Shown piece after piece: positions 43,778 through 52,108 of a stretch of 64,000 nt of DNA. A model generated the notes under the pieces. The model was not told the origin of the DNA and ran no database searches. It was given only the letters and a program-made list of their open reading frames with translations. The stretch's first letter is position 1; every line of letters starts with the position of its first letter. The position numbers were made by a program, and so were the translations under genes. Source of the DNA: Streptomyces sp. NBC_00353 (lineage in GTDB: Bacteria > Actinomycetota > Actinomycetes > Streptomycetales > Streptomycetaceae); contig NZ_CP107985.1 of NCBI RefSeq assembly GCF_036108815.1, forward strand, positions 7,933,501 through 7,997,500, in the 5' to 3' direction.

Positions 43778-45034
43778 ATGGCCGAGCACGCCGATCACCC
43801 CGCGTACCCCGTCGGACTGCGCCTGAGCGGGCGCCGCGTCGTCGTTGTCGGCGGCGGTCAGGTCGCGCAGCGCCGCCTCCCCGCACTCATCGCGGCGGGC
43901 GCCGACATCACCCTCGTATCGCCGTCCGCGACGCCGTCCGTCGAGGCGATGGCCGACGCCGGTGAGATCCACTGGGAGCGCCGCCGGTACGAGGACGGGG
44001 ACCTCACCGACACCTGGTACGCGCTGATCGCCTCCGACGACGCCGCCGCGAACGAGGCCGCGTCCGCCGAGGCCGAGCGCACCCGCACCTGGTGCGTGCG
44101 CAGCGACAACGCCGATGTAGCCACCGCCTGGACCCCGGCCACCGGCCGCAGCGAGGGTGTGACCGTCGCCGTCCTCTCCACCGACGCGCAGGGCCGCGAC
44201 CCGCGCCACTCCGCCGCCGTCCGCGACGCCATCGTCGAGGGTCTGCGCGACGGCACGCTCGCCGCCCCGCACCACCGCACCCGCCCCACCCCCGGTGTCT
44301 CCCTGGTCGGCGGCGGCCCCGGCGACCCCGACCTGATCACCGTGCGCGGGCGGCGCCTCCTCGCCGAGGCCGATGTCGTCATCGCCGACCGGCTCGGCCC
44401 GCGCGACCTGCTCGACGAACTGCCGCCGCATGTCCAGGTGATCGACGCCGCGAAGATCCCGTACGGCCGCTTCATGGCGCAGGAGGCGATCAACCAGGCG
44501 CTCATCGAGCACGCCAAGGCGGGCAAGGCCGTCGTCCGGCTCAAGGGCGGCGACCCGTTCGTCTTCGGCCGGGGCATGGAGGAGGCACAGGCGCTCGCCG
44601 CCGAAGGCATCCCGTGCACCGTCGTCCCCGGCATCTCCAGCTCGATCTCCGTACCCGGCGCGGCCGGAATCCCCGTCACCCACCGCGGGGTCGCCCACGA
44701 GTTCACCGTCGTGAGCGGCCATGTCGCCCCCGACGACGAGCGCTCGCTGGTCGACTGGGCGGCCCTCGCGCAGCTGCGCGGCACCCTCGTGCTGCTGATG
44801 GCCGTGGACAAGATCGGCGCCATCGCCAGGGCCCTCATCGCTCACGGCAAGTCGCCCGGGACACCGGTCGCCCTGATCCAGGAGGGCACCACGGCGGCGC
44901 AGCGCAGGGTCGACGCGACCCTCGCGACCGTCGGCGAACGGGCCGCCGCCGAAGAGGTCCGCCCCCCGGCCGTGATCGTCATCGGTGACGTCGTCGCGGT
45001 CGGTGCGGCCACCCTTCCGAACCCCGCCGAGTAA
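43778..45034 (+). CDS. cobA: CysG-like uroporphyrinogen-III methyltransferase / precorrin-2 dehydrogenase
   Basis: A 418-residue fusion. The N-terminal half (about residues 1-165) is the NAD-dependent precorrin-2 dehydrogenase/ferrochelatase-type domain (RRVVVVGGGQVAQRRLPALI). The C-terminal half (about 170-418) is the SUMT methyltransferase that makes precorrin-2 (SLVGGGPGDPDLITVRG, KGGDPFVFGRGMEEAQAL, PGISSSISVPGAAGIPVTHRG). Together they feed siroheme and corrin synthesis. It is near cobL and bluB-cobT and could share their regulation. GAGGAG lies 11 bases before ATG 43778. Confidence 0.92.
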   Translation: MAEHADHPAYPVGLRLSGRRVVVVGGGQVAQRRLPALIAAGADITLVSPSATPSVEAMADAGEIHWERRRYEDGDLTDTWYALIASDDAAANEAASAEAERTRTWCVRSDNADVATAWTPATGRSEGVTVAVLSTDAQGRDPRHSAAVRDAIVEGLRDGTLAAPHHRTRPTPGVSLVGGGPGDPDLITVRGRRLLAEADVVIADRLGPRDLLDELPPHVQVIDAAKIPYGRFMAQEAINQALIEHAKAGKAVVRLKGGDPFVFGRGMEEAQALAAEGIPCTVVPGISSSISVPGAAGIPVTHRGVAHEFTVVSGHVAPDDERSLVDWAALAQLRGTLVLLMAVDKIGAIARALIAHGKSPGTPVALIQEGTTAAQRRVDATLATVGERAAAEEVRPPAVIVIGDVVAVGAATLPNPAE

Positions 45035-45098
45035 CCAGCGGTAACAGATCTTCTTCCAAGCCGTTGGCACCACACACCGGACAAGGCAGTATCAACCT

Positions 45099-45923
45099 GT
45101 GGCAGATCTCATCACCGTCGACGACCCCGACGACCCGCGCCTGCGCGACTACACTGGCCTGACCGACGTCGAACTCCGGCGCAGGCGAGAGCCCGCCGAG
45201 GGCCTCTTCATCGCCGAGGGCGAGAAGGTGATCAGACGCGCCAGGCACGCCGGGTACGAGATGCGGTCCATGCTGCTCTCGGCGAAATGGGTCGACCTGA
45301 TGCGCGACGTCATCGACGAGGTCCCGGCCCCGGTCTACGCGGTCAGCCCGGAGCTCGCCGAGCGCGTCACCGGCTACCACGTGCACCGTGGCGCGCTCGC
45401 CTCCATGCAGCGCAAACCACTGCCGGCGGCCGACGAACTGCTAGGTCTGCAAGGGACTACAGGTCAGCGCATCGCGGTGTTCGAAGATATCGTCGATCAC
45501 GCCAATCTCGGGGCGGCCTTCCGTAGCGCGGCAGCCCTCGGAGTCGACGCAATCCTCCTCACTCCGCGATGCGCGGATCCCCTGTACAGGCGGGCCGTGA
45601 AGGTCTCGATGGGGGCAGTCTTCCAGGTCCCGTGGACCCGGCTGGAGTCTTGGCCGAAAGATGTTGCGCTCCTCCGGGAGGCTGGCTACATAACGGCCGC
45701 GCTCTGCCTCAGCGAGCAGTCGATCACCCTCGACGAGCTCGCCTCGCGGGACTACGAGAAGCTGGCGCTCATCTTCGGGACCGAAGGGGACGGGCTGACC
45801 ACCGAAGCGCTCCTTTCGGCAGACGAACACGTCCGCATCCCGATGGAAGCCGGAGTCGACTCGTTGAACGTCGCGGCGGCCTCAGCGGTGGCCTTCTACG
45901 CCACACGGCCGAGGTCTGCCTGA
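45099..45923 (+). CDS. TrmH-family RNA 2'-O-methyltransferase with mosaic 3' half
   Basis: A 274-residue SPOUT methyltransferase acting on rRNA or tRNA. The substrate-binding N-terminal domain has EPAEGLFIAEGEKVIRRAR. The knotted SAM domain shows EDIVDHANLGAAFRSAAALG, LIFGTEGDGLT and SLNVAAASAVAFYA. From about 45438 codon choice shifts to many A/T-ending codons (GAT, GCA, GGA, ACT, CGA, TCT), unlike the 5' third and the neighbours. A degraded second copy of the tail lies directly downstream, which suggests replacement of the 3' part by recombination. The GTG start at 45099 is reasonable. Confidence 0.88.
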   Translation: MADLITVDDPDDPRLRDYTGLTDVELRRRREPAEGLFIAEGEKVIRRARHAGYEMRSMLLSAKWVDLMRDVIDEVPAPVYAVSPELAERVTGYHVHRGALASMQRKPLPAADELLGLQGTTGQRIAVFEDIVDHANLGAAFRSAAALGVDAILLTPRCADPLYRRAVKVSMGAVFQVPWTRLESWPKDVALLREAGYITAALCLSEQSITLDELASRDYEKLALIFGTEGDGLTTEALLSADEHVRIPMEAGVDSLNVAAASAVAFYATRPRSA

Positions 45924-46025
45924 CCTCGGAAAGATCGCGGGCGTCAACTTCCGCAGCGCCGCCGGATGGGCGAGGCCGCCGCCGTCGCGTTCTACGCGGT
46001 GGCCACGGGCCGCCCGCAGGACTGA
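45924..46025 (+). pseudogene. Relic of a second TrmH C-terminus
   Basis: Just after the trmH stop, two fragments recall that enzyme's own conserved blocks. Around 45940-45966 one frame reads GVNFRSAAG, compare AAFRSAAALG in the intact gene. Then 45966-46025 reads GEAAAVAFYAVATGRPQD and a stop, compare AAASAVAFYATRP. The two pieces are in different frames with most of the domain missing. Codons are nearly all G/C-ending, so this is probably the original native tail. Confidence 0.55.
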
Positions 46026-46043
46026 CCGGCTGCTTGCCGGCGC

Positions 46044-47372
46044 CTACTGCCGGGGCAGCAGGCGCTGCCCCTGATGCTGTTCCTGCACTGCTTGCTGTTC
46101 CTGCTGTTCCGGGGCCTGTGTGGCGCCCAGCCCACGGGCCGGTCCCTGGCAACCCTGCGCCGCCGCGATCCCCAGCGCCACCAGCAGTGTCACCACGACG
46201 AAGACGACAAGACGCTGCCGCAGCAGCCGCGGGTTGGCCGGACGCCGGCCCGTCGATGTCGTACGCGTCCCGGGCCGGGTTCCCGGACGCCCCTTCGTGC
46301 CGTTCGTCCCGTTGGTGGCCTGGGGGCGCTTGCCGGAGCGCGTGGTGTTGCGAGGCGGCTGCGGCCGCGAGCCGCCGGTACGGGGCGACGCGGTGCGCGA
46401 GGGCGCCGTCTGCCGGCCCTGCGGACGCGGCGCCGGAGCGCTCGCCGCACGCCGGGTCTGCTGTTCGGTGTACGGGCCGTCGAGCCGGCCGGTCGGCCGG
46501 TCCAGCTCCTGCGCCGAGCGCTGCGCGGGCGGCCGGCTCTCGTGCAGCCCCTGCGCCTCGCGGGCCGCGATCTCCTTGAGCCGCATGGAGAGTTGAAGCG
46601 TGCTCGGCCGCTCCTCCGGATCCTTCGCCAGACAGGCGCTCACCAGCGGCGCCAGCGCGTCGTGCACGTCGTACAACTGCGGTTCCTCGTGCACCACGCG
46701 GTACAGCATCACCTCGGAACTGCCGTGCCCGAAAGGCGAGTCGGCCATCGCCGCGTACGCCAGCGTGGCACCGAGCGAGAACACGTCCGTCGCGGGCGTG
46801 ACCGCCGCGCCCCGCACCTGCTCGGGCGCCAGGAACCCGGGCGAGCCCACGGCCGTACCGACGTGCGTGAGCGTGCTCGCCCCGGTCGCCCAGGCGATGC
46901 CGAAATCGATGATCCGGGGGCCCTTGGGGGAGAGGAGGATGTTCGACGGCTTCAGATCACGGTGGACGACACCGGCCTCGTGCACCGCCACCAGCCCCTC
47001 GGAGAGCGCCGCCCCGATCGACGCCACCTCGGCCGCCGACAGCGGACCCTCCTCGGCCACCTTGTCGTGCAGTGAGGGGCCGGGGACGTACTGCGTGGCG
47101 AACCACGGTCGGTCCGCCTCCAGATCGGCCGCCACCAGACGTGCCGTACAGCCGCCGCGGATCCGCCGCGCCGCCGACACCTCGCGCGCGAAACGCGAAC
47201 GGAACTCCTGGTCCTCGGCGAGATCCGGGCGGATCACCTTGAGCGCCACCCGCTGGCCGCGCCGGTCCGAACCCAGATAGACGACACCCATGCCGCCCGC
47301 TCCGAGTCGTCTGTGCAGCCTGAACGAGCCGACGACACGCGGGTCCTCGCGCCGGAGCCGCATCATCGCCAT
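46044..47372 (-). CDS. PknB-type Ser/Thr protein kinase with C-terminal membrane anchor
   Basis: A 442-residue Hanks-type kinase. The glycine loop is LGAGGMGVVYLG (around residue 23), the ATP lysine is in VALKVIRPDL, the catalytic loop is VVHRDLKPSNIL, DFG is in IIDFGIA, and TAVGSPGFLAPEQ is the activation segment. A long Pro/Arg/Ser/Thr-rich linker (about residues 290-395) leads to one transmembrane segment (VVFVVVTLLVALGIAAA) and a short glutamine-rich tail. There is no PASTA sensor, so its signal is unknown. ATG 47372 with GGGG upstream. It is divergent from a small plus-strand gene. Confidence 0.92.
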   Translation of the reverse strand: MAMMRLRREDPRVVGSFRLHRRLGAGGMGVVYLGSDRRGQRVALKVIRPDLAEDQEFRSRFAREVSAARRIRGGCTARLVAADLEADRPWFATQYVPGPSLHDKVAEEGPLSAAEVASIGAALSEGLVAVHEAGVVHRDLKPSNILLSPKGPRIIDFGIAWATGASTLTHVGTAVGSPGFLAPEQVRGAAVTPATDVFSLGATLAYAAMADSPFGHGSSEVMLYRVVHEEPQLYDVHDALAPLVSACLAKDPEERPSTLQLSMRLKEIAAREAQGLHESRPPAQRSAQELDRPTGRLDGPYTEQQTRRAASAPAPRPQGRQTAPSRTASPRTGGSRPQPPRNTTRSGKRPQATNGTNGTKGRPGTRPGTRTTSTGRRPANPRLLRQRLVVFVVVTLLVALGIAAAQGCQGPARGLGATQAPEQQEQQAVQEQHQGQRLLPRQ

Positions 47373-47577
47373 GTCTGCCCATCCCCGCTGCCTGGTCCGC
47401 CTGACGTGGCACAGCTTACGTACCCGTGGCCCGGCGCGCTCAGAGGCCGCGCCCTCGCCCGCCCATCGATTGTCAGTGCCGGGTGGGAAACTTGAAGGGT
47501 GGTCAGGGAGCCGCGGATCCACGCTCCCCGGCCCGTGCGAGATCTCAAAGGTCCGTCGCAGAAGGGGGATTGGATCA

Positions 47578-47835
47578 GTGAAGGGCGATCGAGTCGAAAT
47601 AGTCGTGGACGCCGGGGACACGACGCGTACCTACGAAGTGGTGGCCGGCAGAGCCGGTCGCCGGGTGGAGACGGCCGTCCGCCGAGGGGTGGTCGAAGTG
47701 AGTGAAGTCACTCGCAACGGCTCCGTGGTCCGCACCGCCCGCTTCATGGCGGCCAGGGTGCTCGCCCTGGTCGAACAACCGGTCCCCCGGGAGGACGCAT
47801 CCGAGCGCCCCCTCCGGGAAGACCCCAAGGTCTAG
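47578..47835 (+). CDS. Small conserved protein of unknown function
   Basis: An 85-residue soluble protein with a beta-strand-rich core (DRVEIVVDAGDTTRTYEVV, RRVETAVRRGVVEVSEV, TRNGSVVRTARFMAARVLAL) and an acidic tail. I do not recognise the family. GTG 47578 follows a run of five G residues. It is divergent from the kinase gene, with about 205 bases between. Confidence 0.65.
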   Translation: MKGDRVEIVVDAGDTTRTYEVVAGRAGRRVETAVRRGVVEVSEVTRNGSVVRTARFMAARVLALVEQPVPREDASERPLREDPKV

Positions 47836-47939
47836 TGCCCGATCTCCACCCAGGGGAGTACGCCGAGCACCGACGGCTCATCCTCCGGGAGGCCCGGCAT
47901 TCGATACGCGGGCATGACGACCTGCGCCCCGGCCGTCCC

Positions 47940-48000
47940 TAATGTTGAAGTCGAGCGGCGGGCGTTGCACTCGTCCCCCGAGGTCAGATGCCCGCCGCTC
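47940..48000 (+). promoter_or_regulatory. Promoter-like box and 5' leader hairpin
   Basis: TAATGT (47940-47945) could be a -10. An 11-base perfect inverted repeat (47953-47963 and 47990-48000) then lies at the start of the putative leader, ending 12 bases before AGGAGAGG of the small membrane-protein gene. Confidence 0.4.
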
Positions 48001-48024
48001 CCACAACAGGTCAGGAGAGGAACC

Positions 48025-48234
48025 ATGGCGGACACGGCAGCGCGGACGATGATCCGTACGCAGGGGCGCAGGGCACATGCCGCGTTCGGCAGCCGCCCGT
48101 CGTCCGGTACGCGCCACCCGCTGGTGGCGACGGCCATGGTTCTTCCTCTGGCGGCCCTGCTCGTAGTCGTCTTCGGCGGCTGGGACGCAGTGGTCACACA
48201 GGCGTCGTCCGTGGGTGTGATGCTGGGGCGCTGA
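48025..48234 (+). CDS. Small single-span membrane protein
   Basis: A 69-residue protein with a basic N-terminal half (MIRTQGRRAHAAFGSRPS) and one hydrophobic segment (ATAMVLPLAALLVVVFGGW). No family is recognised. ATG 48025 has AGGAGAGG four bases upstream. It is ended by a strong hairpin, so it is a stand-alone transcript. Confidence 0.7.
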   Translation: MADTAARTMIRTQGRRAHAAFGSRPSSGTRHPLVATAMVLPLAALLVVVFGGWDAVVTQASSVGVMLGR

Positions 48235-48322
48235 GCGGCGCCCCGGGTCCGGAAGAGCGGTCCGGACCGGGACATCGGGCCAACAGCCCCGTGGGGACGG
48301 GGGTGCGGCGGACGGCAGCGTT

Positions 48323-48352
48323 TGTCCGGTCAGCTGGGGAGCTGACCGGACA
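48323..48352 (+). terminator. Terminator hairpin
   Basis: Perfect 13-base arms (48323-48335 and 48340-48352) with a GGGG loop, about 90 bases after the small membrane-protein gene. Confidence 0.7.
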
Positions 48353-48510
48353 TCGCGCTTTCCGGGGTCCCTCGCGCCCGGCCGCCGCGCCCCCGGCCGC
48401 GGCACTGCCCGGAGGCACTCGGCGCCGCATCACGGCGTGCGCTGCGGCGCGTACGCTCATCGGCGGGCCCGGGCGGAACCGGGCCGCACCTGCTGCCACC
48501 GGGGGAGACC

Positions 48511-49509
48511 GTGACCACCGCAGTCGTCCGTGCGCTGGGCGCCCTCGCTCATGACGCGGCCCACCCGCCCACGGGTGCCGAGGCGCCGTGCACCTGCCCG
48601 GCACCGACCGTGCTCGCGGACCGCGCCGACGGCACGGTCGTCCGCAGCGGTCCGGTGGTCGCGAAGGCCCACGCCCCGGACACCGACACCACGGCCCTGG
48701 CCGCCCGCCTCGCCCTCGCCGCGTCCCCCGCGCTGACCGGCATCCTCCTGCCACCCGTACCCCGGCCCGCCGGGCCCGCCGCCCCCAACTCCACGGTGCA
48801 CGGCCGCTCCGTGACCCTGTGGCCGCACGGCGAACCTGTCGACCCCGCAGACCCCGACGCCGCCCCCTGGGAAGAGGCCGCCGTCCTCCTGGCCCGGCTC
48901 CACCGCACCGCACCGCCGACCCCGCCCCGGGCCGTGCGGCGGGCGTTCCCCGCGATGCGCGGCCCCGCGAAGGCCGCACTCGCCGTGGCCCGGATGTGCC
49001 GGGCCCGGCCCGGTGACCCGGCCACCGCCCCCGTACGCGAAGCATGGCGGCGGCTGCCCGCCTGGGCCCGCGACGAGGACGTCGCGCCTCCGCACCGCTC
49101 GCGCTTCCTCTGCCATGGCGATCTGCATCTCGGCCAGCTCGTCCGCCACCCCGCCCCGCACGGGCCCTGGCTGCTGATCGACGTCGACGACCTGGGCCTC
49201 GGTGACCCCGCCTGGGACCTCGCGCGCCCCGCCGCCTGGTACGCGGCCGGGCTGCTGTCTCCCGACGTCTGGCTGCGCTTCCTGGACGCCTACCGGGCGG
49301 CCGACGGGCCGGCCGTACGCGCCGACGGCGACCCCTGGCCCGACCTGGACGTCCCGGCCCGCGCCCTGACGGTGCAGACCGCCGCGCTGGCGTTCGCCAA
49401 GTCTGCCGCGGAGGGGAGAACTCCGGATGAAGTGGAACAGATGATGATCGACGCCTGTGCCCGAATTGCGTCCCTCCCGCACGAGTTGGCCGCCGAACAC
49501 TCGTCGTAG
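48511..49509 (+). CDS. APH/ChoK-family phosphotransferase
   Basis: A 332-residue kinase-fold phosphotransferase. The catalytic loop FLCHGDLHLGQLV and the metal-binding LLIDVDDLGLGDPAWDLA are intact, and EEAAVLLARLHRTAP matches the helical core. Family members phosphorylate aminoglycosides, homoserine, choline or fructosamine. The context gives no substrate, and the genomic setting does not argue for antibiotic resistance. GTG 48511 follows GGGGGAG. A zinc-ribbon gene follows 67 bases later. Confidence 0.85.
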   Translation: MTTAVVRALGALAHDAAHPPTGAEAPCTCPAPTVLADRADGTVVRSGPVVAKAHAPDTDTTALAARLALAASPALTGILLPPVPRPAGPAAPNSTVHGRSVTLWPHGEPVDPADPDAAPWEEAAVLLARLHRTAPPTPPRAVRRAFPAMRGPAKAALAVARMCRARPGDPATAPVREAWRRLPAWARDEDVAPPHRSRFLCHGDLHLGQLVRHPAPHGPWLLIDVDDLGLGDPAWDLARPAAWYAAGLLSPDVWLRFLDAYRAADGPAVRADGDPWPDLDVPARALTVQTAALAFAKSAAEGRTPDEVEQMMIDACARIASLPHELAAEHSS

Positions 49510-49576
49510 GGTGAACCGATCGTCTCCGGGCATGAATTCCGGGACGGCGAACCGACGGCGAGGAGCTGAGCCGACC

Positions 49577-49861
49577 ATGCAGTGTCCCAAGTGCCACGCG
49601 CAGATGCAGACATACAACCGCAATGGCATCCAGATCGAGCAGTGCAGCGGCTGCCGGGGGATATTCCTCGACTACGGCGAGCTGGAGTCCCTGACCCGCA
49701 TCGAGGCGCAGTGGACGCAGCAGGCGCCGCCCGTGCCGCCGGCCCCTCAGGCCTACCCGGCCGCACCCGCCCCCGCCTGGGGCGCTCCGCAGCACCACGG
49801 CGGCCATCACGGCGGTCACCACCGGCACAAGAGCTTCGGCCACATGCTCTTCTCGTCCTGA
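49577..49861 (+). CDS. TFIIB-type zinc-ribbon protein
   Basis: A 94-residue protein. The zinc ribbon CPKCHAQM and CSGCRGIFLDYGELE gives two C-x2-C pairs (Cys3, Cys6 and a pair near residues 23-26), the zf-TFIIB family. The tail is Pro/Ala-rich and then histidine-rich (QHHGGHHGGHHRHK), which may bind metal. ATG 49577 has GAGGAG upstream. Function unknown. Confidence 0.88.
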   Translation: MQCPKCHAQMQTYNRNGIQIEQCSGCRGIFLDYGELESLTRIEAQWTQQAPPVPPAPQAYPAAPAPAWGAPQHHGGHHGGHHRHKSFGHMLFSS

Positions 49862-49876
49862 TCGGGCCGACGCCAT

Positions 49877-49913
49877 GCTGCGGGCCCGGACGCACGGTGT
49901 CCGGGCCCGCAGC
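49877..49913 (+). terminator. Terminator hairpin
   Basis: Perfect 15-base arms (49877-49891 and 49899-49913) with a 7-base loop, 16 bases after the zinc-ribbon stop. Confidence 0.8.
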
Positions 49914-50006
49914 GCGCACGGCCCGGCCCGGCCGTAGTGCATACCGTCGACAAAGTCTTGTCGGACATCTAGGCACCGACATGGTTGATCCTTAAAGTTC
50001 CGGCCC

Positions 50007-51353
50007 ATGACCTTCCTCGACAGGTCCCGGACCGTCGCGCCACCCGGCTGGAGCCGCTGGCTAGTCCCGCCCGCCGCCCTCGCGGTGCATCTCTCGATCG
50101 GGCAGGCCTATGCCTGGAGCGTGTTCAAGCCCCCGCTCGAGTCGGCTCTCGGCCTTTCCGGTACCGCCAGCGCCCTTCCCTTCCAACTCGCCATCGTCAT
50201 GCTCGGCCTCTCCGCGGCCTTCGGCGGCACCCTCGTCGAACGCAACGGGCCGCGCTGGGCGATGTTCGTCTCCCTCGTCTGCTTCTCCTCGGGCTTCCTC
50301 GTCGCCGCCCTCGGCGTTGCCACCGATCAGTTCTGGCTGGTCGTCCTCGGTTACGGCTTCATCGGCGGTATCGGACTCGGCATCGGCTACATCTCGCCGG
50401 TCTCCACACTCATCAAGTGGTTCCCCGATCGTCCCGGCATGGCCACCGGCATCGCCATCATGGGCTTCGGCGGCGGAGCGCTGATCGCCTCGCCCTGGTC
50501 GACCGGGATGCTCGAAGCCTTCGGTACCGACAGCGCGGGAATCGCCACTGCCTTCCTGGTCCACGGTCTCGCCTACGCCGGTTTCATGGCGCTCGGCGTC
50601 CTCCTTGTCCGGGTGCCGCCGGACGGCTGGCTCCCGGCCGGCCACCGGTCGGAGGCGGCGCCCCGCCGCCTCGTCACCACGGCTCAGGTGTCCGCCCGCA
50701 ACGCGCTGCGGACACCGCAGTTCTGGTGTCTGTGGGTGGTGCTCTGCATGAACGTCACCGCGGGCATCGGCATTCTGGAGAAGGCCGCTCCCATGATCTC
50801 GGACTTCTTCACGGGCACCTCGGCCCCGGTCACGGTCTCCGCCGCGGCAGGCTTCGTCGCCCTGCTCTCCCTGGCCAACATGACCGGCCGGCTCCTGTGG
50901 TCCTCGACCTCGGACCTCATCGGCCGCAAGAACATGTACCGCATCTACCTGGGTGTCGGCGCGCTGATGTACCTCACGATCGTCCAGTTCGGCAGCTCCA
51001 AGCCGCTCTTCATCTGCTGCGCGCTGGTGATTCTCTCGTTCTACGGAGGCGGATTCGCCACGATCCCCGCCTATCTGCAGGACCTCTTCGGCACGTATCA
51101 GGTCGGCGCCATCCACGGCCGGCTGCTGACTGCCTGGTCCACCGCCGGCGTCCTCGGCCCGCTGATCGTCAACTGGGTGGCCGACGCGGGCGAGCGTGCG
51201 GGCCGCAGTGGGTCCGACCTGTACACGACATCGCTGACGATCATGATCGGACTGCTGATCGTCGGCTTCGCCGCCAACGAGCTCGTGCGCCCCGTCCACC
51301 CACGCTTCCACGAGGCAGCGGAGAGGAAGACCCGTGTACACCAGCAGTCGTAG
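50007..51353 (+). CDS. MFS transporter, oxalate/formate antiporter (OFA) family
   Basis: A 448-residue twelve-segment MFS protein of the OFA type. It has the family N-terminus LSIGQAYAWSVFKPPL, the motif-A-like GGTLVERNGPRWAM, and GYISPVSTLIKWFPDRPGMATGIAIMGFGGGA, closely matching OFA carriers that move small carboxylates such as formate, oxalate or lactate. GRLLTAWSTAGVLGPLI is the second-half counterpart. A 38-residue partner ORF overlaps its end by 20 bases. The leader at 49940-50006 has a GACAA/TTGTC repeat and TTGTCGGACATCTAGG, possibly a regulator site. Confidence 0.88.
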   Translation: MTFLDRSRTVAPPGWSRWLVPPAALAVHLSIGQAYAWSVFKPPLESALGLSGTASALPFQLAIVMLGLSAAFGGTLVERNGPRWAMFVSLVCFSSGFLVAALGVATDQFWLVVLGYGFIGGIGLGIGYISPVSTLIKWFPDRPGMATGIAIMGFGGGALIASPWSTGMLEAFGTDSAGIATAFLVHGLAYAGFMALGVLLVRVPPDGWLPAGHRSEAAPRRLVTTAQVSARNALRTPQFWCLWVVLCMNVTAGIGILEKAAPMISDFFTGTSAPVTVSAAAGFVALLSLANMTGRLLWSSTSDLIGRKNMYRIYLGVGALMYLTIVQFGSSKPLFICCALVILSFYGGGFATIPAYLQDLFGTYQVGAIHGRLLTAWSTAGVLGPLIVNWVADAGERAGRSGSDLYTTSLTIMIGLLIVGFAANELVRPVHPRFHEAAERKTRVHQQS

Positions 51354-51450
51354 AACACTCACTGCCGTTGTCTGGCTCTGGGTCGCCCTGCCGTTCGCCT
51401 ACGGGCTGTACGAACTGATCCGTAAGGCCACCCAACTCTTCACCGGCTGA
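51334..51450 (+). CDS. OFA MFS transporter small subunit
   Basis: A 38-residue single-span protein (ALPFAYGLYELI in the middle, basic residues both sides) starting at GTG 51334, 20 bases inside the end of the OFA transporter in another frame and ending at TGA 51450. GAGAGGAAG lies just upstream. Short partners of this kind accompany OFA-type transporters. It may stabilise or gate the carrier. Confidence 0.65.
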   Translation: MYTSSRRTLTAVVWLWVALPFAYGLYELIRKATQLFTG

Positions 51451-51482
51451 CCCCGGTCGGTCGAGCCCACCGCGGAAACGAC

Positions 51483-51514
51483 GAAGCCCCGGTCGTCGAG
51501 ACGACCGGGGCTTC
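51483..51514. terminator. Terminator of the tRNA operon and the OFA unit
   Basis: Perfect 14-base arms (51483-51496 and 51501-51514) with a CGAG loop. It lies between the convergent OFA/small-subunit unit and the minus-strand tRNA cluster. Confidence 0.85.
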
Positions 51515-51520
51515 GGCTGG

Positions 51521-51592
51521 TGCGCGATACTGGGATTGAACCAGTGACCTCTTCCGTGTCAGGGAAGCGCTCTCCCGCTGAGCTAATCGCGC
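51521..51592 (-). tRNA. tRNA-Val(GAC), copy 1
   Basis: 72-base tRNA; read on the minus strand it begins GCGCGATTAGCTCAG and ends ATCGCGC plus A73. Anticodon loop CTGACAC gives anticodon GAC for valine. CCA is encoded (51520-51518). Last gene of the five-tRNA operon. Confidence 0.95.
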
Positions 51593-51615
51593 AGAGTGAA
51601 CCTGCGTGTACAGCG

Positions 51616-51687
51616 TGCGCGATACTGGGATTGAACCAGTGACCTCTTCCGTGTCAGGGAAGCGCTCTCCCGCTGAGCTAATCGCGC
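51616..51687 (-). tRNA. tRNA-Val(GAC), copy 2
   Basis: 72-base tRNA identical to copy 1 across the body, with the same GCGCGAT acceptor and anticodon GAC. CCA is not encoded here, unlike copy 1. It is 23 bases from copy 1. Confidence 0.95.
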
Positions 51688-51706
51688 GGGGATCCTTGCG
51701 GACCAG

Positions 51707-51778
51707 TGGACGATACTGGGATTGAACCAGTGACCTCTTCCGTGTCAGGGAAGCGCTCTCCCGCTGAGCTAATCGTCC
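51707..51778 (-). tRNA. tRNA-Val(GAC), copy 3 with altered acceptor stem
   Basis: 72-base tRNA with the same body and GAC anticodon, but the acceptor stem is GGACGAT/ATCGTCC instead of GCGCGAT. The pairing is preserved, so this looks like a compensated change. Confidence 0.94.
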
Positions 51779-51782
51779 TTGG

Positions 51783-51853
51783 AGGTGGAGACGGGATTTG
51801 AACCCGTGTAGACGGCTTTGCAGGCCGTTGCCTCGCCTCTCGGCCACTCCACC
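51783..51853 (-). tRNA. tRNA-Cys(GCA)
   Basis: 71-base tRNA beginning GGTGGAG with anticodon loop CTGCAAA (GCA) and U73, as expected for tRNA-Cys. CCA is encoded (51782-51780) and ends one base before the next tRNA, so processing must be tightly spaced. Confidence 0.95.
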
Positions 51854-51890
51854 AGGAGTGCAGGGGTTCGGGAAAAGATCCCCCACTTCG

Positions 51891-51963
51891 AGCGGACGAC
51901 GAGATTCGAACTCGCGACCCTCACCTTGGCAAGGTGATGCTCTACCAACTGAGCCACGTCCGC
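51891..51963 (-). tRNA. tRNA-Gly(GCC)
   Basis: 73-base tRNA beginning GCGGACG, anticodon loop TTGCCAA (GCC), U73; CCA not encoded. First gene of the minus-strand cluster Gly-Cys-Val-Val-Val. Confidence 0.95.
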
Positions 51964-52108
51964 TTGTCGTTTCCGTTCCACTTGCGTGTCCCGGCGACGT
52001 GTTGAACTCTAGCGGATTCCCGGGCCAGTACAAAAACGCGTTTGTGCAGCGTGCTGCGGTGCGTTCGCCCCGGCGCAGGTCACCGCGGGCCGTCCTAGAC
52101 TCAGCAAC

